Part shown: positions 6,574 to 13,115 of the stretch, piece by piece
Layout of the letters: the number at the start of each line of letters is the position of its first letter
How positions within the stretch are numbered: the first letter of the stretch is position 1
Assembly (NCBI GenBank): GCA_018057635.1
Contig: JAGPDJ010000032.1
Span: 1 to 13,226, forward strand
Length of the DNA stretch: 13,226 nt
Direction: 5' to 3'
DNA from: Ferruginibacter sp.
GTDB lineage: Bacteria; Bacteroidota; Bacteroidia; Chitinophagales; Chitinophagaceae
Position numbers and translations under genes: made by a program
Notes under the pieces: generated by a model
The model's database searches: none
What the model saw: only the letters and a program-made list of their open reading frames with translations
Told to the model about the DNA's origin: nothing

Positions 6574-8736
6574 ATGAAGAAATTATTTCTCTCGCTTGTT
6601 TTTGCCGCAAGCTTATTAAAGGCAAGTGCTGATGAAGGTATGTGGCTACCCATGCTTCTTGGCCAACAGGTTTATAACGACATGGTAAAAAAAGGATTAA
6701 AACTTACCAAAGAACAATTGTATTCTATAAACAAATCTTCCCTGAAAGACGCCATTCTCATTTTTGGTGGCGGATGTACCGGTGAGATCGTTAGTAACCA
6801 GGGTTTGATCTTTACAAACCACCATTGCGGTTATGGCGCCATTGCAGGGGCCAGCAGCGTTGAACACAATTACCTGCGAGACGGGTTTTATGCATACAAT
6901 AAAGACCAGGAAATTAAAAGCCAGTTAACGGTACAATTTCTCGACAGGATCGTGGATGTTACCAAAGAAGTAGAAGCAGGTTTACAAGGACTAGCCTGGG
7001 CCGACAGGGTAAAGAAATTACAGGAAGTTTATAAAGGAATAACTGACAAGGTACTGGACAAAGAAAACGGTTTAACAGGCCGTATTTACAGCATGTTTAA
7101 AGACAACCAATACATCATGTATGTATATAAAACTTACAGGGACATACGCCTGGTTGGAGCTCCGCCTGAAAGCGTAGGAAAGTTTGGTGGTGATACAGAC
7201 AACTGGGAGTGGCCACGCCATACCGGTGATTTTTCCATCTTCAGGGTATATGCAACCAAAGATGGCAAACCTGCTGAATACAGTAAAGAAAATGTGCCCC
7301 TTGTTCCAAAGCACTTTTTACCGGTTAGTATTAAAGGACTTAAAGATGGTGATTTTGCCATGATATATGGCTATCCCGGTGGTACCAACCGTTATGAAAC
7401 AAGCCAGGGTATCAAATTAAAAAATGAAATTGAAAATCCGTCATTGGTTGGTCTAAGAGACATGCGTTTAAAGTATATGCATGAGCAAATGATCAAAGAC
7501 CCTGCTGTTAAATTGAAACTTGCTTCAGATTATGCAGGCATCGCCAATTACTGGAAATTTTTTGATGGAGAAACCAAGCAGCTTGTGAAATTTAAAACCT
7601 TTGAACAAAAGCAAAAATATGAGCAGAATTTTTCTAATTGGGCAAAAGGCAAAGCTGAATATGAAAATATTTTCAGTGAATATGAAAAGAATTATGCAGC
7701 CTGGACGCCTTACAGCAAACACCGCCAATACCTTCGGGAAGGAATTGTTGGTTCGCCACTGGCCGCTTATGCATCATCTTTAATGGGGCTTGAAGCCGCT
7801 ATGGTAAAACAAGGTTCAACCAGTGCAGACATTAAAAAAGCTGCAGATGGCGCAGAAGCTGCACGCAAAAATTACCTGGCCGCAGCCGACAGACCAAGTG
7901 ATGAAAAGATATTAGCTGCCGTTGCTATGGCATTTTACAACGATATTGAAAAAAGCCAGCACCCAATCGGTTTTTATGAAAAGTTAAAAGCATCATATGG
8001 GCCATTGAATGAAGAAGGCACGTATAAAAAATGGGCAAAAGATGTTTTTGATAATACCATGATCCTGAATGATACCAAATGGGCTGCATTTATTGCAAAC
8101 CCGGATGCGAATATCCTGCAGGCTGATCCGGCTTTTGATTTTGCTTCTGGCTTTGTAAAAAATTACAATACAAAATATGCACCCTTATTCACAGTGTTCA
8201 ATAATAAGAATAATGAACTGGGCCGTTCTTATATGAAAGGTATCATGGAAATGAATCCAGAGGCTGTAAAGAAAATGTACCCAGATGCAAATTTCAGCAT
8301 GAGGGTAAGTTATGGCAATGTAAAAAGTTATGCTCCAAGGGATGCAGTAAAATATGATTATGTAACTACCAGTAAAGGTATCCTGGAAAAATATGTTGCA
8401 GGAGATTATGAATTCGACCTGCCAACAAAACAGGTTGAACTTTTGAAGAAAAAAGACTTTGGCCAGTATATTGATAAAACGCGTAACGACCTTGTAATTG
8501 GTTTTATCACAACAAATGATATAACAGGTGGTAACAGCGGAAGCCCTGTAATAGATGGCAATGGTAATTTAATAGGCCTTGCATTCGATGGCAATTATGA
8601 AGCGTTAAGCCATAAGATTGCTTTTGATAAAGACCTTAACCGTACCATTTGCGTAGATGTAAGATATGTACTGTGGTGTATAGATAAACTTGGCGGGGCA
8701 ACAAACATCATCAATGAACTGAAGCTGGTAAAATAA
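6574..8736 (+). CDS. S46-family dipeptidyl peptidase, DPP7-like
   Basis: A 720-residue exported serine peptidase that removes dipeptides from oligopeptides, feeding periplasmic peptide use in Bacteroidota. Residues 1-19 are a signal peptide with cleavage after ASA. The chymotrypsin-like triad is His84 (TNHHCGY), Asp219 (RHTGDFSIF) and Ser655 (GGNSGSPV). The long helical insertion of S46 enzymes fills about 260-600. Eighteen residues after the catalytic serine is Gly673 (AFDGNYE). In the characterised Porphyromonas enzymes glycine here goes with DPP7 (broad, hydrophobic P1), whereas arginine marks DPP11 (Asp/Glu P1). I therefore call it DPP7-like from that residue. It stands alone as a single-gene unit with a terminator 26 bp downstream. 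Confidence 0.93.
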   Translation: MKKLFLSLVFAASLLKASADEGMWLPMLLGQQVYNDMVKKGLKLTKEQLYSINKSSLKDAILIFGGGCTGEIVSNQGLIFTNHHCGYGAIAGASSVEHNYLRDGFYAYNKDQEIKSQLTVQFLDRIVDVTKEVEAGLQGLAWADRVKKLQEVYKGITDKVLDKENGLTGRIYSMFKDNQYIMYVYKTYRDIRLVGAPPESVGKFGGDTDNWEWPRHTGDFSIFRVYATKDGKPAEYSKENVPLVPKHFLPVSIKGLKDGDFAMIYGYPGGTNRYETSQGIKLKNEIENPSLVGLRDMRLKYMHEQMIKDPAVKLKLASDYAGIANYWKFFDGETKQLVKFKTFEQKQKYEQNFSNWAKGKAEYENIFSEYEKNYAAWTPYSKHRQYLREGIVGSPLAAYASSLMGLEAAMVKQGSTSADIKKAADGAEAARKNYLAAADRPSDEKILAAVAMAFYNDIEKSQHPIGFYEKLKASYGPLNEEGTYKKWAKDVFDNTMILNDTKWAAFIANPDANILQADPAFDFASGFVKNYNTKYAPLFTVFNNKNNELGRSYMKGIMEMNPEAVKKMYPDANFSMRVSYGNVKSYAPRDAVKYDYVTTSKGILEKYVAGDYEFDLPTKQVELLKKKDFGQYIDKTRNDLVIGFITTNDITGGNSGSPVIDGNGNLIGLAFDGNYEALSHKIAFDKDLNRTICVDVRYVLWCIDKLGGATNIINELKLVK

Positions 8737-8762
8737 CCACTTTTTTATAAAAACCATTTCTT

Positions 8763-8795
8763 AACCGTTGCAGCAATGCAGCGGTTATTTTTTTG
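8763..8795 (+). terminator. Intrinsic terminator after the S46 peptidase gene
   Basis: A 10-bp stem AACCGTTGCA / TGCAGCGGTT (one G-U pair) has a GCAA loop and is followed by A then seven Ts. This is a textbook rho-independent terminator on the plus strand. The minus side lacks a T-tract. Confidence 0.88.
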
Positions 8796-8894
8796 TATTG
8801 CCTGGAAATTTTCAACCCGTTTTTTATGTACATGATTGGGGAATATTTCAACATAGATTTTATTTATCCCATTATTCATAAGCCGGGAAAATGC

Positions 8895-9089
8895 TTACAA
8901 ATAAGAGAATCCCCTTCTCAAATTCAGGCTCCTGCGCTGTCGTTGTATATTCCATAGTTCAGCAGAACTGAATGTTGTATGCTGCTTATGTGAAAAGCTT
9001 ACACTGTTGCTATTTTTTATTGACATAATCAGGTCTTTTATAGCTGTAAAATTCAGGTTATTTAACATGTTTAATGAATGCGTTCTCAT
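8895..9089 (-). CDS. Small paralogous protein B (64 residues) with LWNIQRQRRS motif
   Basis: A small protein I do not recognise, tandem paralogue of the one upstream. I chose the start at 9089 rather than the longer in-frame ATG at 9197 because MRT and the 16 bases around the start (tagtcATGAGAACGCA) are identical to the paralogue, and the two proteins then align without gaps over 61 residues. Residues 39-61 contain SAELWNIQRQRRS and RRGF, arginine-rich and nearly invariant between the copies. The middle is divergent but keeps Lys18, Leu20, Lys25 and Phe32. There is no signal peptide or membrane helix. Within the C-terminal block most base differences between copies are synonymous, which is strong evidence of real coding. 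It lies 43 bp downstream of its paralogue, and a weak hairpin (GAGAA/TTCTC, 8905-8919) lies at its 3' end. Confidence 0.7.
   Translation of the reverse strand: MRTHSLNMLNNLNFTAIKDLIMSIKNSNSVSFSHKQHTTFSSAELWNIQRQRRSLNLRRGFSYL
8929..8976 (-). repeat. Copy B of 48-bp duplicated block
   Basis: This block matches 9158-9205 at 43 of 48 positions. It encodes the conserved C-terminal segment of the small proteins. Four of the five base differences are synonymous (Leu, Asn, Ile, Arg codons); one changes Ser to Ala. Confidence 0.85.
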
Positions 9090-9132
9090 GACTACATTTT
9101 TTATTGTTATTAATAGTGTTGAATGGGAAGTA

Positions 9133-9318
9133 TTAAAAACCCCTGCGTATATTAATACTCCTGCGCTGGCGTTGAATGTTCCATAATTCAGCAGCACTGA
9201 ATGTTCTTACCGGATTGGTATTGAAACCGTATGCGAGGGTTTCCTTTACTTCATTTGTAAGGTTCTTTACTGTTTCTTTACTAAGCTTGTTAATTAAGCT
9301 GGTTGTTTGCGTTCTCAT
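9133..9318 (-). CDS. Small paralogous protein A (61 residues) with LWNIQRQRRS motif
   Basis: The promoter-proximal member of a tandem pair of small proteins with no function I can assign. It starts MRTQTTSLINKL, then has a helix-prone charged stretch (SKETVKNLTNEVKETLAYGF), and ends with FSAAELWNIQRQRRS and RRGF, net basic. It aligns gaplessly with the downstream copy, about 29 of 61 residues identical overall and 20 of 23 over residues 39-61. It has no export signal or transmembrane segment, and no modification enzyme or transporter gene lies beside it. A canonical promoter begins 85 bases upstream. Possible roles include a nucleic-acid- or protein-binding small regulator, a small antitoxin-like protein, or a peptide precursor; none is supported beyond the basic C-terminus. 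Confidence 0.75.
   Translation of the reverse strand: MRTQTTSLINKLSKETVKNLTNEVKETLAYGFNTNPVRTFSAAELWNIQRQRRSINIRRGF
9158..9205 (-). repeat. Copy A of 48-bp duplicated block
   Basis: Partner of 8929-8976 (43/48 identical, same orientation, about 229 bp apart). It marks a tandem gene duplication rather than a mobile repeat, because similarity follows the coding segment and the start-codon region. Confidence 0.85.
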
Positions 9319-9402
9319 GACTAAATTTTTATAAGTTTAAAAATGTTTTTGATGTCTTTGTCTTAAAAACCTTTTTTTGAGCCCTTAATCACATTGACAA
9401 CA

Positions 9403-9433
9403 CAAAGATATAATTTATTTAGTACTATACAAA
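9403..9433 (-). promoter_or_regulatory. Bacteroidota-type promoter of the small-protein pair
   Basis: On the minus strand TTTG (9430-9433) is followed after exactly 19 bases by TATCTTTG (9403-9410), fitting the consensus TTTG-N19-21-TAnnTTTG. Transcription would start near 9396, giving a leader of roughly 75-80 bases to the first small ORF. It is the best promoter match in the window. Confidence 0.72.
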
Positions 9434-9442
9434 ACATAGTAC
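9422..9442. promoter_or_regulatory. Perfect inverted repeat overlapping the -33 box (candidate operator)
   Basis: GTACTAT (9422-9428) and ATAGTAC (9436-9442) are perfect inverted 7-mers around ACAAAAC, and that spacer contains the -33 TTTG of the small-protein promoter. The geometry (half-sites about 17 bp apart) suits a dimeric repressor blocking the promoter. The regulator is not identified. Confidence 0.5.
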
Positions 9443-9898
9443 CATTCATTTAACAGTAACTGGCACTCTTTATTACCGCAAAACCCTTACTGGTATTGAT
9501 TTTGATTAACATACTGGGTTAAAATATGAGAAATCCGGAAAATGATGAATGGTTTTTAATGCTGATAAATGGATTTATGTACTTGCTGGGTACATGTTTT
9601 AAAGCCCAGGATTGAACAACACGTTAATAAAAACTCGTTAAAAGGCTTGATAAATACCTATTCCTGTGTTAACTTGTTGCCTGAAAAGGCATTCTACGTA
9701 ATTTGATCTTATATATACACAATTGATATAATAAGATCGCCTATGTGTTTGATTTTTACGCTCCCGATCAATCCTTAAAACCACCAGTCATAGTTGTAAA
9801 TAACCGGTATTTCAAAACACCACTTTACCAGGCGTTTCTATTATAGCGGACATTTTACTGAACAGAAATAATTGTACTTAATATACTTTAAGTACTTA
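9443..9898. other. Intergenic region between the small-protein operon and the 178-residue gene
   Basis: About 455 bp with no convincing gene. It holds three inverted repeats: ATGTAC-N7-GTACAT (9577-9595); GATCTTAT (9705-9712) with ATAAGATC (9731-9738), extendable to 12 pairs with one bulge; and GTACTTA-N8-TAAGTAC (9874-9895). A 29-codon ORF at 9526-9615 is possible but unsupported. No consensus promoter for the downstream gene was found. Confidence 0.5.
9874..9895. promoter_or_regulatory. Inverted repeat just upstream of the 178-residue gene
   Basis: GTACTTA (9874-9880) and TAAGTAC (9889-9895) flank an 8-bp spacer and end 3 bp before the start codon. The unit GTACTTAAT also occurs twice directly (9874-9882, 9892-9900). 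It shares GTACT half-sites with the inverted repeat at 9422-9442. It could be an operator or a translation-blocking hairpin. Confidence 0.4.
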
Positions 9899-10435
9899 AT
9901 GTATAACAAGGACCAGGTAATGCATGGTCTTAAAGAGTGGCAAATGAGTAATACAATATTCGTAGAAATTGAAGGTAAAGAGATTGATGCCATCGTTACT
10001 GAAATTGTAAACCGGCATCAAAATCTTTATAAGTTGTCATTTAGCAATGGCTATGAAAATATTTTTTATGCCGATGTGGAAACCGGTAACTGGATAGAAG
10101 AAGATCTTGGTTTCACCGATCTGGCCCGGCAGGTAGGCACTAAGGTCAGGTCTTTTATGAGAACACCGTTTCATGTTCCTAAAATTTTAACCTGGCACCA
10201 GCAATATATCAATAACAACCTGATCTGTTTTGGGTTTTTCAATTTCATGAACGGAGACCAGAAATTTTACCAGATATATGATGCCAACAGGAAATATATG
10301 TACACACTGGTAGATATGGATAATGATGAATGGCAGATACTTGGCAATTCACTCAGCTTACATAAACAAATAGATACCAGGTTTGCTCACAGGATCATAC
10401 AGATCCTTTCCTCTTACACAGCAAACGCAGAATAA
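9899..10435 (+). CDS. Hypothetical soluble protein
   Basis: A 178-residue protein I do not recognise. I prefer the ATG at 9899 over the in-frame TTG at 9872, since the latter lies inside an inverted repeat and adds nothing domain-like. The sequence has no signal peptide or transmembrane helix. It starts with a short helix (MYNKDQVMHGLKEW), followed by a beta-rich, aromatic segment (IFVEIEGKEIDAIVTEI, YKLSFSNGYENIFYADVETGNWIEEDLGF) and then more strands (LICFGFFNFMNGDQKFYQIYDANRKYMYTLVDMDNDEW). It ends in a helix (TRFAHRIIQILSSY). It looks like a small cytosolic alpha/beta protein. It is monocistronic and convergent with the YihY gene, and the inverted repeat at its start suggests regulation. 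Confidence 0.75.
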   Translation: MYNKDQVMHGLKEWQMSNTIFVEIEGKEIDAIVTEIVNRHQNLYKLSFSNGYENIFYADVETGNWIEEDLGFTDLARQVGTKVRSFMRTPFHVPKILTWHQQYINNNLICFGFFNFMNGDQKFYQIYDANRKYMYTLVDMDNDEWQILGNSLSLHKQIDTRFAHRIIQILSSYTANAE

Positions 10436-10496
10436 TTAATTGAAAACTTACTGAAAGCAACGAAATATCCTGGCAATACAATCTTAGTATTTCTGT

Positions 10497-11426
10497 TTAT
10501 TTCTTTTCATTGAGTGTAACTGTAGGAACAGGTATCTCTTCTGTTTTTACAAACACAGCATGGTCATTGGGATAAATTTTTCCTCCAAAATCAGAGGCAT
10601 AAACTTTTGTAAATACTGCACCTAAATACAATATAGCAGAACTGTAATAAATCCACAGCATGATGATGATGACGGAACCTGCTGCTCCAAAAACGGAAGC
10701 GAGGTCGCTTTTACCCAGGTAATAACCAATTGCAAATTTACCAAGCATGAACAAAAATGAAGTGATCAGAGCGCCAATCAGAACATCTTTCCATTTTATT
10801 TTTGCATCCGGCAGCACTTTGAAAATAGTTGCAAACATGATCGTGGTGAATAAAAATGAAATTACATTATCTATCAAAGGCAATAGCGATGTTCCTGCAC
10901 CTACCATGATATTGTTTAACCTGCTGCTTAATGCCGCTACCAGTGCATTTAGTATTAAGGATACTGTTAATACAAAACCAAGGCTTAAAATAAGTGAAAA
11001 AGAGATCAGTCGGTCTGTGAATATTTTCCACCACACCTGGCGGGATCTTTGCCGAAGCCCCCATATCTTATTTAATGAATCCTGTATTTCGTTAAAAATC
11101 CCTGTGGCACCAATGAGCAAAACACCCAGGCTCACAGCTGTTGCAAATGGCGTATTCTTGTTCAGGTGAACATTTTGAATGGTAGCCTGGATCTGAAGTG
11201 CTGCTTCACTTCCAACAAGGCCTGATATCTGGCTATATACCTCTCCCTGCATGGCTTCTTTTCCAAATAACAATCCACTAACAGAAATCAGGATCACAAG
11301 CAAAGGGGCCAACGATAAGGTTGTATAGTATGCGAGCGAAGCGCTATACTTCAGCACATTATCTGCTATATACTCAGTTACAACCTGTTTATTAAAAGTA
11401 TAAAATGAAATGATTTTTTTCTTCAT
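10497..11426 (-). CDS. YihY/BrkB-family inner membrane protein
   Basis: A 309-residue polytopic membrane protein of the YihY/virulence factor BrkB family (once mis-annotated as ribonuclease BN). The biochemical role is unsettled. Family hallmarks are SASLAYYTTLSLAPLLVIL (about 28-46), TGIFNEIQDSLNKIWG (108-123), the LPDAKIKWKDVLIGAL segment (205-220), and the last pair of helices with SVFGAAGSVIIIMLWIYYSSAILYLGAVFTKVYA (244-277). About six transmembrane helices are visible. The length is normal and no motif is lost. It is divergent from a cassette of small membrane proteins of the kind seen in envelope and stress regions. Confidence 0.93.
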   Translation of the reverse strand: MKKKIISFYTFNKQVVTEYIADNVLKYSASLAYYTTLSLAPLLVILISVSGLLFGKEAMQGEVYSQISGLVGSEAALQIQATIQNVHLNKNTPFATAVSLGVLLIGATGIFNEIQDSLNKIWGLRQRSRQVWWKIFTDRLISFSLILSLGFVLTVSLILNALVAALSSRLNNIMVGAGTSLLPLIDNVISFLFTTIMFATIFKVLPDAKIKWKDVLIGALITSFLFMLGKFAIGYYLGKSDLASVFGAAGSVIIIMLWIYYSSAILYLGAVFTKVYASDFGGKIYPNDHAVFVKTEEIPVPTVTLNEKK

Positions 11427-11605
11427 GATTATAAAAACACAAATGATCTATGATCTTCAAATGATAAAAGATATTTACATCCCATTTCGTACTGCGCTGT
11501 CTGTTATTCGTTGTGGATGTAAAGTAACTAAATAATACAATGAAATAAATTCAAATAAATATTACCAGTTATGTTTAGATACCGTTGATAATTTACCCCG
11601 TATCT

Positions 11606-11631
11606 ACTTTTGATAACCCATCAAAAGTTTT
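11606..11631 (+). promoter_or_regulatory. 9-bp hairpin with short T-run, attenuator or operator candidate
   Basis: A perfect 9-bp stem with a 5-nt loop is followed by TTTT on the plus strand. The stem is AT-rich, so weak as a terminator. As DNA it is a dyad suited to a dimeric regulator. Confidence 0.4.
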
Positions 11632-11863
11632 ATATGATAATTCAAAATGGTTCGATAACCTGTATATTCAAAAATAGTTTTTAAATTATCTGAAATAAAA
11701 CAGCAATTCTACAAATCCTGCAGACGTTGTTATGATCAATTTTAGAGATTAATAACTAAGAGTCAGTATAAGTATATGTTACATAATTTTACCTCATTAT
11801 GTTAAAATTCCCATTTTTACAGTTGCCAAAATGACAAAAATCACCTGAATTAATGTTTGGCAG

Positions 11864-11871
11864 TAAATTTG
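11864..11871 (+). promoter_or_regulatory. Candidate -7 box for the YtxH cassette
   Basis: TAAATTTG matches TAnnTTTG, 46 bases upstream of the start codon. No TTTG is found at the proper -33 spacing, so only half the promoter is supported. Confidence 0.45.
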
Positions 11872-11917
11872 ATTCGATGCTTATATAACAACATTCTTCA
11901 AATTAAAAACACATATC

Positions 11918-12193
11918 ATGGGCTCAAAAAAATTATTATCCGCCGTATTACTTGGCGCAGCAGCAGGTGCAGTTCTTGGAATTTTATTAGCTCCGGATAA
12001 AGGTTCGGAAACACGGAAAAAAATCGCTAAAAAAACAGGCGATATTGGAGATACTGTAAGAAATAAATTTACAGAATTTGGTGAATCCATTGCAGAAAAA
12101 TTCGACAATATCAGGAGTGAAGCCAATGACCTGATGGAAAAAGGAAAAGATAAAGTACAGCAGGTGAAAGAAGATACAAAACGATTTGTATAA
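11918..12193 (+). CDS. YtxH-domain protein
   Basis: A 91-residue protein of the YtxH family, general-stress-associated in Firmicutes and common in Bacteroidota. Residues about 5-25 form a small-residue-rich hydrophobic helix (LLSAVLLGAAAGAVLGILLAP), followed by the characteristic DKGSETRKKI motif. A long charged amphipathic helix follows to the end (FGESIAEKFDNIRSEANDLMEKGKDKV). The expected topology is one membrane helix with a cytoplasmic or periplasmic coiled tail. It is first in a three-gene run, 49 bp before the next gene. Confidence 0.88.
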   Translation: MGSKKLLSAVLLGAAAGAVLGILLAPDKGSETRKKIAKKTGDIGDTVRNKFTEFGESIAEKFDNIRSEANDLMEKGKDKVQQVKEDTKRFV

Positions 12194-12242
12194 ACTAACT
12201 GATACGCATAAAAGCAAATAACCCGGAAGCAAAATTTTAAGT

Positions 12243-12587
12243 ATGGAAAATCAGGCAAAAGATAATATTGAATTATTACTGGATAAGGGAAGCGATTACC
12301 TTTCTACCAGGATAGACCTTTACAAGTTAAAAGTAGTAGACACTTCAAGCGATGTGTTATCTGCAGTTATTTCAAAAGGTATTGTATTCACTGTATTTGC
12401 TGTTTTCTTTTTAATTGCCAATATCGGCATTGCATTGCTTTTGGGCGAACTGCTTGGTAAGCTGTATTATGGCTTCTTTATCGTTGCAGGTTTTTACCTC
12501 ATTGCCGGAATCATCATTAAAACGATGCAGAAAAAATGGCTGAAAGAACCATTGGCTGATAAACTGATTGAAAAACTATTGAAATAA
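12243..12587 (+). CDS. Holin-superfamily-III / YqjE-like membrane protein
   Basis: A 114-residue protein with an amphipathic N-terminal helix (about 5-38), two transmembrane helices (about 41-68 and 75-94), and a basic C-terminus. This pattern fits the family annotated as phage holin superfamily III, to which E. coli YqjE belongs. The chromosomal setting next to YtxH, with no phage genes, argues for a cellular membrane protein rather than a lysis holin. Only 6 bp separate it from the next gene, implying co-translation. Confidence 0.72.
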   Translation: MENQAKDNIELLLDKGSDYLSTRIDLYKLKVVDTSSDVLSAVISKGIVFTVFAVFFLIANIGIALLLGELLGKLYYGFFIVAGFYLIAGIIIKTMQKKWLKEPLADKLIEKLLK

Positions 12588-12593
12588 ATAACC

Positions 12594-13001
12594 ATGAAAA
12601 TAAATGGTAAAGCGGCTTTGCAGGAAAAGATACTTGAACTTGAAAATTTGAAAGTTGTTCAGGAAGAAGAACTGAAGCTGCAATTTCATGCGGTGAAAGA
12701 AAGCATGAAACCCTCTAATTTATTAAAGAGCGGGCTAAGCAGTTTAACTTCCGGGCCCGGACTTGGTGGTGGTTTATTAAAAACTGCTGCCGGACTGGGA
12801 ATAGGTGTGCTTTCAAAAAAAATATTCCTGGGAAGTTCTCCCTCTTTTATTAAAAAGGTGGTTGGAAGTGTGTTTGAGATAGCTGCAGCAAATACAACCA
12901 TCAGCCATGCAGACAAAATAAAGGCTTATGGTATTTCCCTATATAATAATTTATTCAATAAAAACGAAAAGCGTAAAACAACAGACGCTGATGTTTCCTG
13001 A
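12594..13001 (+). CDS. Hypothetical protein, third gene of the YtxH cassette
   Basis: A 135-residue protein I cannot name. Residues about 6-40 are a charged helical region likely to form a coiled coil (ALQEKILELENLKVVQEEELKL). About 50-80 is Gly/Ser/Leu-rich and weakly hydrophobic (LTSGPGLGGGLLKTAAGLGIGVLS). A second helical region follows, and the tail is lysine-rich and polar. It starts 6 bp after the holin-like gene. By position it mirrors YqjK in the E. coli yqjD-yqjE-yqjK set, but no sequence similarity is claimed. A membrane-associated partner of the two upstream proteins is a reasonable guess. Confidence 0.72.
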   Translation: MKINGKAALQEKILELENLKVVQEEELKLQFHAVKESMKPSNLLKSGLSSLTSGPGLGGGLLKTAAGLGIGVLSKKIFLGSSPSFIKKVVGSVFEIAAANTTISHADKIKAYGISLYNNLFNKNEKRKTTDADVS

Positions 13002-13074
13002 ACTGAGCAGCATCCGCCTGGTTCATTCAAATCTGTAACAGTTTCTGCATAGTATTGTTCTAAAGAAAAATATT

Positions 13075-13115
13075 AACTGATAAAGCCTCCCTTACCTGGA
13101 GGCTTTATCAGTTTT
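13075..13115. terminator. Bidirectional intrinsic terminator, 16-bp stem
   Basis: A perfect 16-bp stem (13075-13090 pairing with 13098-13113; core GATAAAGCCTCC / GGAGGCTTTATC) has a 7-nt loop. The plus side continues into TTTT, and the minus side continues into TTAATATT. It closes the YtxH cassette and the convergent gene at once. The stop codon and last residues of the minus-strand gene lie inside the hairpin. Confidence 0.9.

Larger units (their letters stand above)
11427..11917. other. Divergent regulatory region between yihY and the YtxH cassette
   Basis: 491 bp, AT-rich, with no credible ORF. It contains a perfect 9-bp inverted repeat ACTTTTGAT / ATCAAAAGT (11606-11614, 11620-11628) with an AACCC loop followed by TTTTAT, and TAGATAC / GTATCTA (11576-11582, 11600-11606). 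Three similar heptamers occur: TTGATAA at 11585 and 11610, and TCGATAA at 11652. A candidate -7 box for the plus-strand cassette lies at 11864. The size and the clustered repeats suggest controlled transcription. Confidence 0.5.

Noticed and set aside
8826..8833. ATGTACAT palindrome as a fourth GTAC operator.
   Set aside because: An 8-bp self-complementary word is expected by chance at this size, and it is not near a promoter.
9090..9197. Longer start for the second small ORF (ATG at 9197).
   Set aside because: The extension is translated from the opposite codon phase of the paralogue's own coding end; the conserved start context and gapless alignment fix the start at 9089.
9526..9615. A 29-codon plus-strand ORF (MRNPENDEWFLML...KAQD), possible hydrophobic micropeptide.
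   Set aside because: It has no promoter, no paralogue and no conservation evidence; ORFs this short occur by chance in AT-rich intergenic DNA.
9705..9738. Hairpin GATCTTAT...ATAAGATC as a terminator.
   Set aside because: It has an AT-rich stem with a bulge, no T-tract immediately after it, and no upstream gene on the plus strand to terminate.
9872..9898. TTG start for the 178-residue protein.
   Set aside because: It lies in an inverted repeat and adds only nine non-domain residues before a normal ATG.
12243..12587. Prophage remnant, based on the holin-like protein.
   Set aside because: There are no endolysin, structural or integrase genes and no attachment-like repeats nearby; the family includes ordinary cellular proteins such as YqjE.
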